64,000 nt of DNA. Source: Deinococcus arcticus. Lineage in GTDB: Bacteria > Deinococcota > Deinococci > Deinococcales > Deinococcaceae. Below are positions 63,575 to 64,000 of this stretch, one piece after another (position 1 is the stretch's first letter; every line of letters starts with the position of its first letter). The DNA lies in the NCBI RefSeq assembly GCF_003028415.1, contig NZ_PYSV01000011.1, positions 62,001-126,000 of the forward strand, in the 5' to 3' direction. The notes beneath the pieces are model-generated. The model was not told the origin of the DNA. It did no database searches and worked only from the letters and a program-made list of their open reading frames with translations. The translations under genes and the position numbers were made by a program.

Positions 63575-64000
63575 TTACAGGCGGCGCACGGTGCAGGTGC
63601 CGGCCTGCTGCGCCACTCCTGCAAAGGTGCTGAGGTCTGAACCGCTGTCCAGGCTGTCCAGCAGCTTGCTCATGTCGTCGGCCGTACTGTGCAGCAGCAG
63701 GCCCTTGGCGCTGGCCCAGCCGGGCCCTTTGGGCGCCGTCAGGCACAGCAGCATCCATTCTTCACTGGCGGGCCGGTCCGCAGGCGGGGGCGTCTCTTCG
63801 ACCAGTACCGCAACGTCCTGCTCGCGCTCAATAAACAGCAGCGCGTTGTCCGGCTTGCGGCCGTTGGCGCTGTAAATCCACAGGTCGTCGCCAAAGTCGG
63901 GACGTCCACGCAGGGTGTAGATCTGCTGCACGTTCATGCCAGCCTTGGTGGTGCCCGTCATTTCGAAGGAGTCGCCCGCCTTGAAAGGTTCCTGAGGGGT
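63575..64000 (-). CDS. hypothetical protein, 5' end outside the window
   Basis: At least 141 residues; the frame stays open to the window edge and upstream residues (PFKAGDSFEMTGTTKAG) look coding, so the ATG at 63961 is probably not the start. The sequence suggests a beta-rich protein (IYTLRGRPDFGDDLWIYSANG, then REQDVAVLVEE) ending in a Cys-containing GTCTVRRL. No family recognised. Confidence 0.65.
   Translation of the reverse strand, partial: TPQEPFKAGDSFEMTGTTKAGMNVQQIYTLRGRPDFGDDLWIYSANGRKPDNALLFIEREQDVAVLVEETPPPADRPASEEWMLLCLTAPKGPGWASAKGLLLHSTADDMSKLLDSLDSGSDLSTFAGVAQQAGTCTVRRL

Overview
The window is chromosomal DNA of a Deinococcus-type bacterium. The evidence is a very GC-rich background, a full-length DdrC with a candidate radiation-response operator just upstream, an HU protein with a long basic N-terminal extension, and many tightly overlapping genes (ATGA, GTGA and TGATG junctions).

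The left flank (1-3060) holds a LysM/M23 peptidase, truA, a small methyltransferase and a hypothetical gene. From 3097 to 25212 lies an integrative element of about 22 kb, inserted in the 3' half of tRNA-Phe(GAA). A 46-bp direct repeat bounds it, and a tyrosine recombinase sits next to the intact tRNA. Its GC content is visibly lower than that of the flanks.

The element looks like a defence island. Its core is a cassette running rightward: DEAH/SNF2-type helicase with a C-terminal DUF3883-like domain, single-HKD PLD nuclease, Schlafen/AlbA_2 regulator-like protein, small membrane protein, DUF1156 DNA methyltransferase, and HEPN-DUF499 ATPase. Beside it are a DUF262-DUF1524 (GmrSD-like) nuclease, an RNase HI-fold protein that has lost all four catalytic carboxylates, several small proteins, a P-loop replication-type ATPase, and a helix-turn-helix protein with a PD-(D/E)XK-like core. 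It has the parts of a modification-based antiphage system but lacks the DISARM marker DUF1998 and the BREX marker PglZ.

The rest is mostly ordinary chromosome. 25168-36814 carries tRNA-Phe/tRNA-Asp, a phosphoesterase, a possible Rad52/DdrA-like protein, a penicillin-acylase homologue, an MFS transporter, a plsY-like/TPR/ubiX/ispD/ispE operon and a ThiF/MoeB protein. 36903-47778 carries HU, gmk, a macrodomain protein, ddrC, an LptF/LptG pair, an HxlR regulator, two NAD(P)-type oxidoreductases, and an SDR with an RNase H-like partner. 47832-56023 carries two atypical tRNAs, ackA-pta and a DUF4157 candidate toxin cluster. 56086-64000 carries a roadblock/membrane/coiled-coil/tsaE operon, tRNA-Arg, corA and xseA.

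Non-coding features of note are a structured repeat present three times at gene ends, a promoter joined directly to a terminator with nothing between, and tandem 11-bp repeats inside the defence cassette.
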